Below, one piece after another: positions 63,248-64,000 of a DNA stretch of 64,000 nucleotides. The stretch lies in assembly GCF_014646755.1 (NCBI RefSeq), contig NZ_BMNW01000004.1, positions 372,001 through 436,000 of the forward strand. The letters are read 5' to 3'. A program made the translations under genes and the position numbers. Position 1 is the stretch's first letter; each line of letters starts with the position of its first letter. The DNA comes from Pseudomonas asuensis. GTDB taxonomy: Bacteria > Pseudomonadota > Gammaproteobacteria > Pseudomonadales > Pseudomonadaceae. The notes beneath the pieces were generated by a model. That model had not been told where the DNA came from, searched no databases, and saw only the letters and a program-made list of their open reading frames with translations.

Positions 63248-63271
63248 GGCTGGGCTGGGCTCTTCTTTTAC

Positions 63272-63291
63272 CTATAAGTAATACCTTATAG
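63272..63291. promoter_or_regulatory. Probable operator for the LysR regulator
   Basis: CTATAAG (63272-63278), six bases, CTTATAG (63285-63291): a perfect 7-bp inverted repeat 25 bases upstream of the lysR start and 110 before pycA. This is the expected place for a LysR recognition site. Confidence 0.6.
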
Positions 63292-63400
63292 ATACGCTAA
63301 TAATTATTGATTTTCCATAATCCTAATAGGCGTCTAGGTTTTAGAGCGAACAAGAACAAATGCCCAAAAGGGCATCCTATCTCGCTCAAGAGGCCGGCGT

Positions 63401-64000
63401 GTGATCAAGAAAATCCTCATCGCCAATCGTGGCGAAATTGCGGTACGTATCGTACGTGCCTGTGCCGAAATGGGTATTCGCTCGGTAGCTATCTATTCAG
63501 AGGCTGACCGCCATGCGCTGCATGTAAAACGGGCCGATGAAGCACATAGCATCGGCAATGACCCGCTTGAAGGCTATCTGAACCCCCGAAAACTTGTGAA
63601 CCTGGCGGTTGAAACCGGTTGTGATGCCTTACATCCAGGGTATGGCTTCTTATCCGAAAACGCTGAGTTGGCAGAGATTTGTGCGCAGCGCGGGATCAAA
63701 TTTGTCGGCCCTAGTGCTGAAGTGATCCGGCGGATGGGAGACAAGACCGAGGCGCGTCGCAGCATGATGGCGGCTGGTGTGCCGTGCACGCCGGGTACCG
63801 AAGGAAACGTTGCCGATTTGGATGAGGCGCTGCGTGAGGCGGAACGTATCGGCTATCCGGTGATGCTCAAGGCTACGTCTGGAGGTGGCGGCCGGGGTAT
63901 TCGCCGCTGCAACAGTCGTGAGGAGTTGGAGCAGGCGTATCCCCGCGTGATTTCCGAAGCGACCAAGGCGTTTGGCAGTGCTGAAGTATTTCTCGAAAAG
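63401..64000 (+). CDS. pycA: Pyruvate carboxylase subunit A (biotin carboxylase), cut by window edge
   Basis: 200 codons are visible, open to the right edge; the full protein should be about 470 residues. The biotin carboxylase N-domain (KKILIANRGEIAVRIVRACAEMG, GCDALHPGYGFLSENAE, FVGPSAEVIRRMGDKTEARR) leads into the ATP-grasp glycine-rich loop GGGGRGI. The GTG at 63401 has AGAGG upstream. I call it pycA rather than accC because of the adjacent divergent LysR gene and the upstream RpiR gene, as in the P. aeruginosa pycA–pycB locus. The missing pycB would lie to the right. Confidence 0.9.
   Translation, partial: MIKKILIANRGEIAVRIVRACAEMGIRSVAIYSEADRHALHVKRADEAHSIGNDPLEGYLNPRKLVNLAVETGCDALHPGYGFLSENAELAEICAQRGIKFVGPSAEVIRRMGDKTEARRSMMAAGVPCTPGTEGNVADLDEALREAERIGYPVMLKATSGGGGRGIRRCNSREELEQAYPRVISEATKAFGSAEVFLEK

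Overview
The window is a chromosomal origin region from a gamma-proteobacterium of the genus Pseudomonas in the broad sense. The order dprA–LysM–def–fmt–rsmB … tag–glyQ–glyS–gmhB–plsC–gyrB–recF–dnaN–dnaA | oriC | rpmH–rnpA–yidD–yidC–mnmE–mnmG–rsmG–parA–parB–atpIBEFHAGDC–glmU–glmR–glmS matches, from memory, the region around base 1 of P. aeruginosa. Base composition looks lower in GC than P. aeruginosa or P. putida. That would fit a P. luteola-like lineage, but this is only a guess.

Layout. 1–13.7 kb: DNA uptake (dprA, cut by the window edge), N-terminal protein processing (def, fmt), rRNA methylation (rsmB), a TPR protein, a PilZ protein, a Nramp metal transporter, lipid A acylation (htrB), base-excision repair (tag), glycyl-tRNA synthetase (glyQS), heptose phosphatase (gmhB), a phospholipid acyltransferase (plsC) and a GNAT acetyltransferase. 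13.8–20.0 kb: gyrB–recF–dnaN–dnaA, all on the minus strand. 20.0–20.5 kb: oriC, with perfect and near DnaA boxes and an AT-rich stretch. 20.5–29.2 kb: rpmH, rnpA, yidD, yidC, mnmE, a second DnaA-box cluster, mnmG, rsmG and the ParAB segregation pair. A consensus parS lies inside recF. 29.2–36.5 kb: the complete F1Fo ATP synthase operon. 36.5–40.7 kb: UDP-GlcNAc synthesis (glmU, glmR regulator, glmS). 40.7–51.4 kb: two small exported proteins of unknown role, a COG0523 GTPase, a Fur-box-linked tonB, a thioesterase, an SDR, a SMI1/KNR4 protein, a Tim44-like protein, a small EamA protein, uvrD and a frameshifted U32-family gene (trhP/yegQ-like). 51.5–60.8 kb: an accessory type VI secretion cassette on the minus strand, reading hcp, vgrG, DUF4123 adaptor, a 1643-residue Rhs effector, a probable immunity gene and a small membrane protein. 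61–64 kb: an RpiR regulator, a conserved small protein, a LysR regulator and the start of pycA (pyruvate carboxylase subunit A).

Most of the window is core replication, segregation, translation and energy machinery. The main accessory element is the T6SS cassette. Its Rhs C-terminus carries an HTIxKH … TAYP pattern resembling the bacterial RNase A-like toxin fold, and it is followed 2 bases later by a visibly AT-rich gene that is probably the cognate immunity protein. Other points worth a second look are ten perfect TTATCCACA boxes confined to 20–41 kb, a 4-base tandem duplication that breaks the U32 gene, perfect hairpins in three gaps of the atp operon, and an inverted repeat between the LysR gene and pycA.
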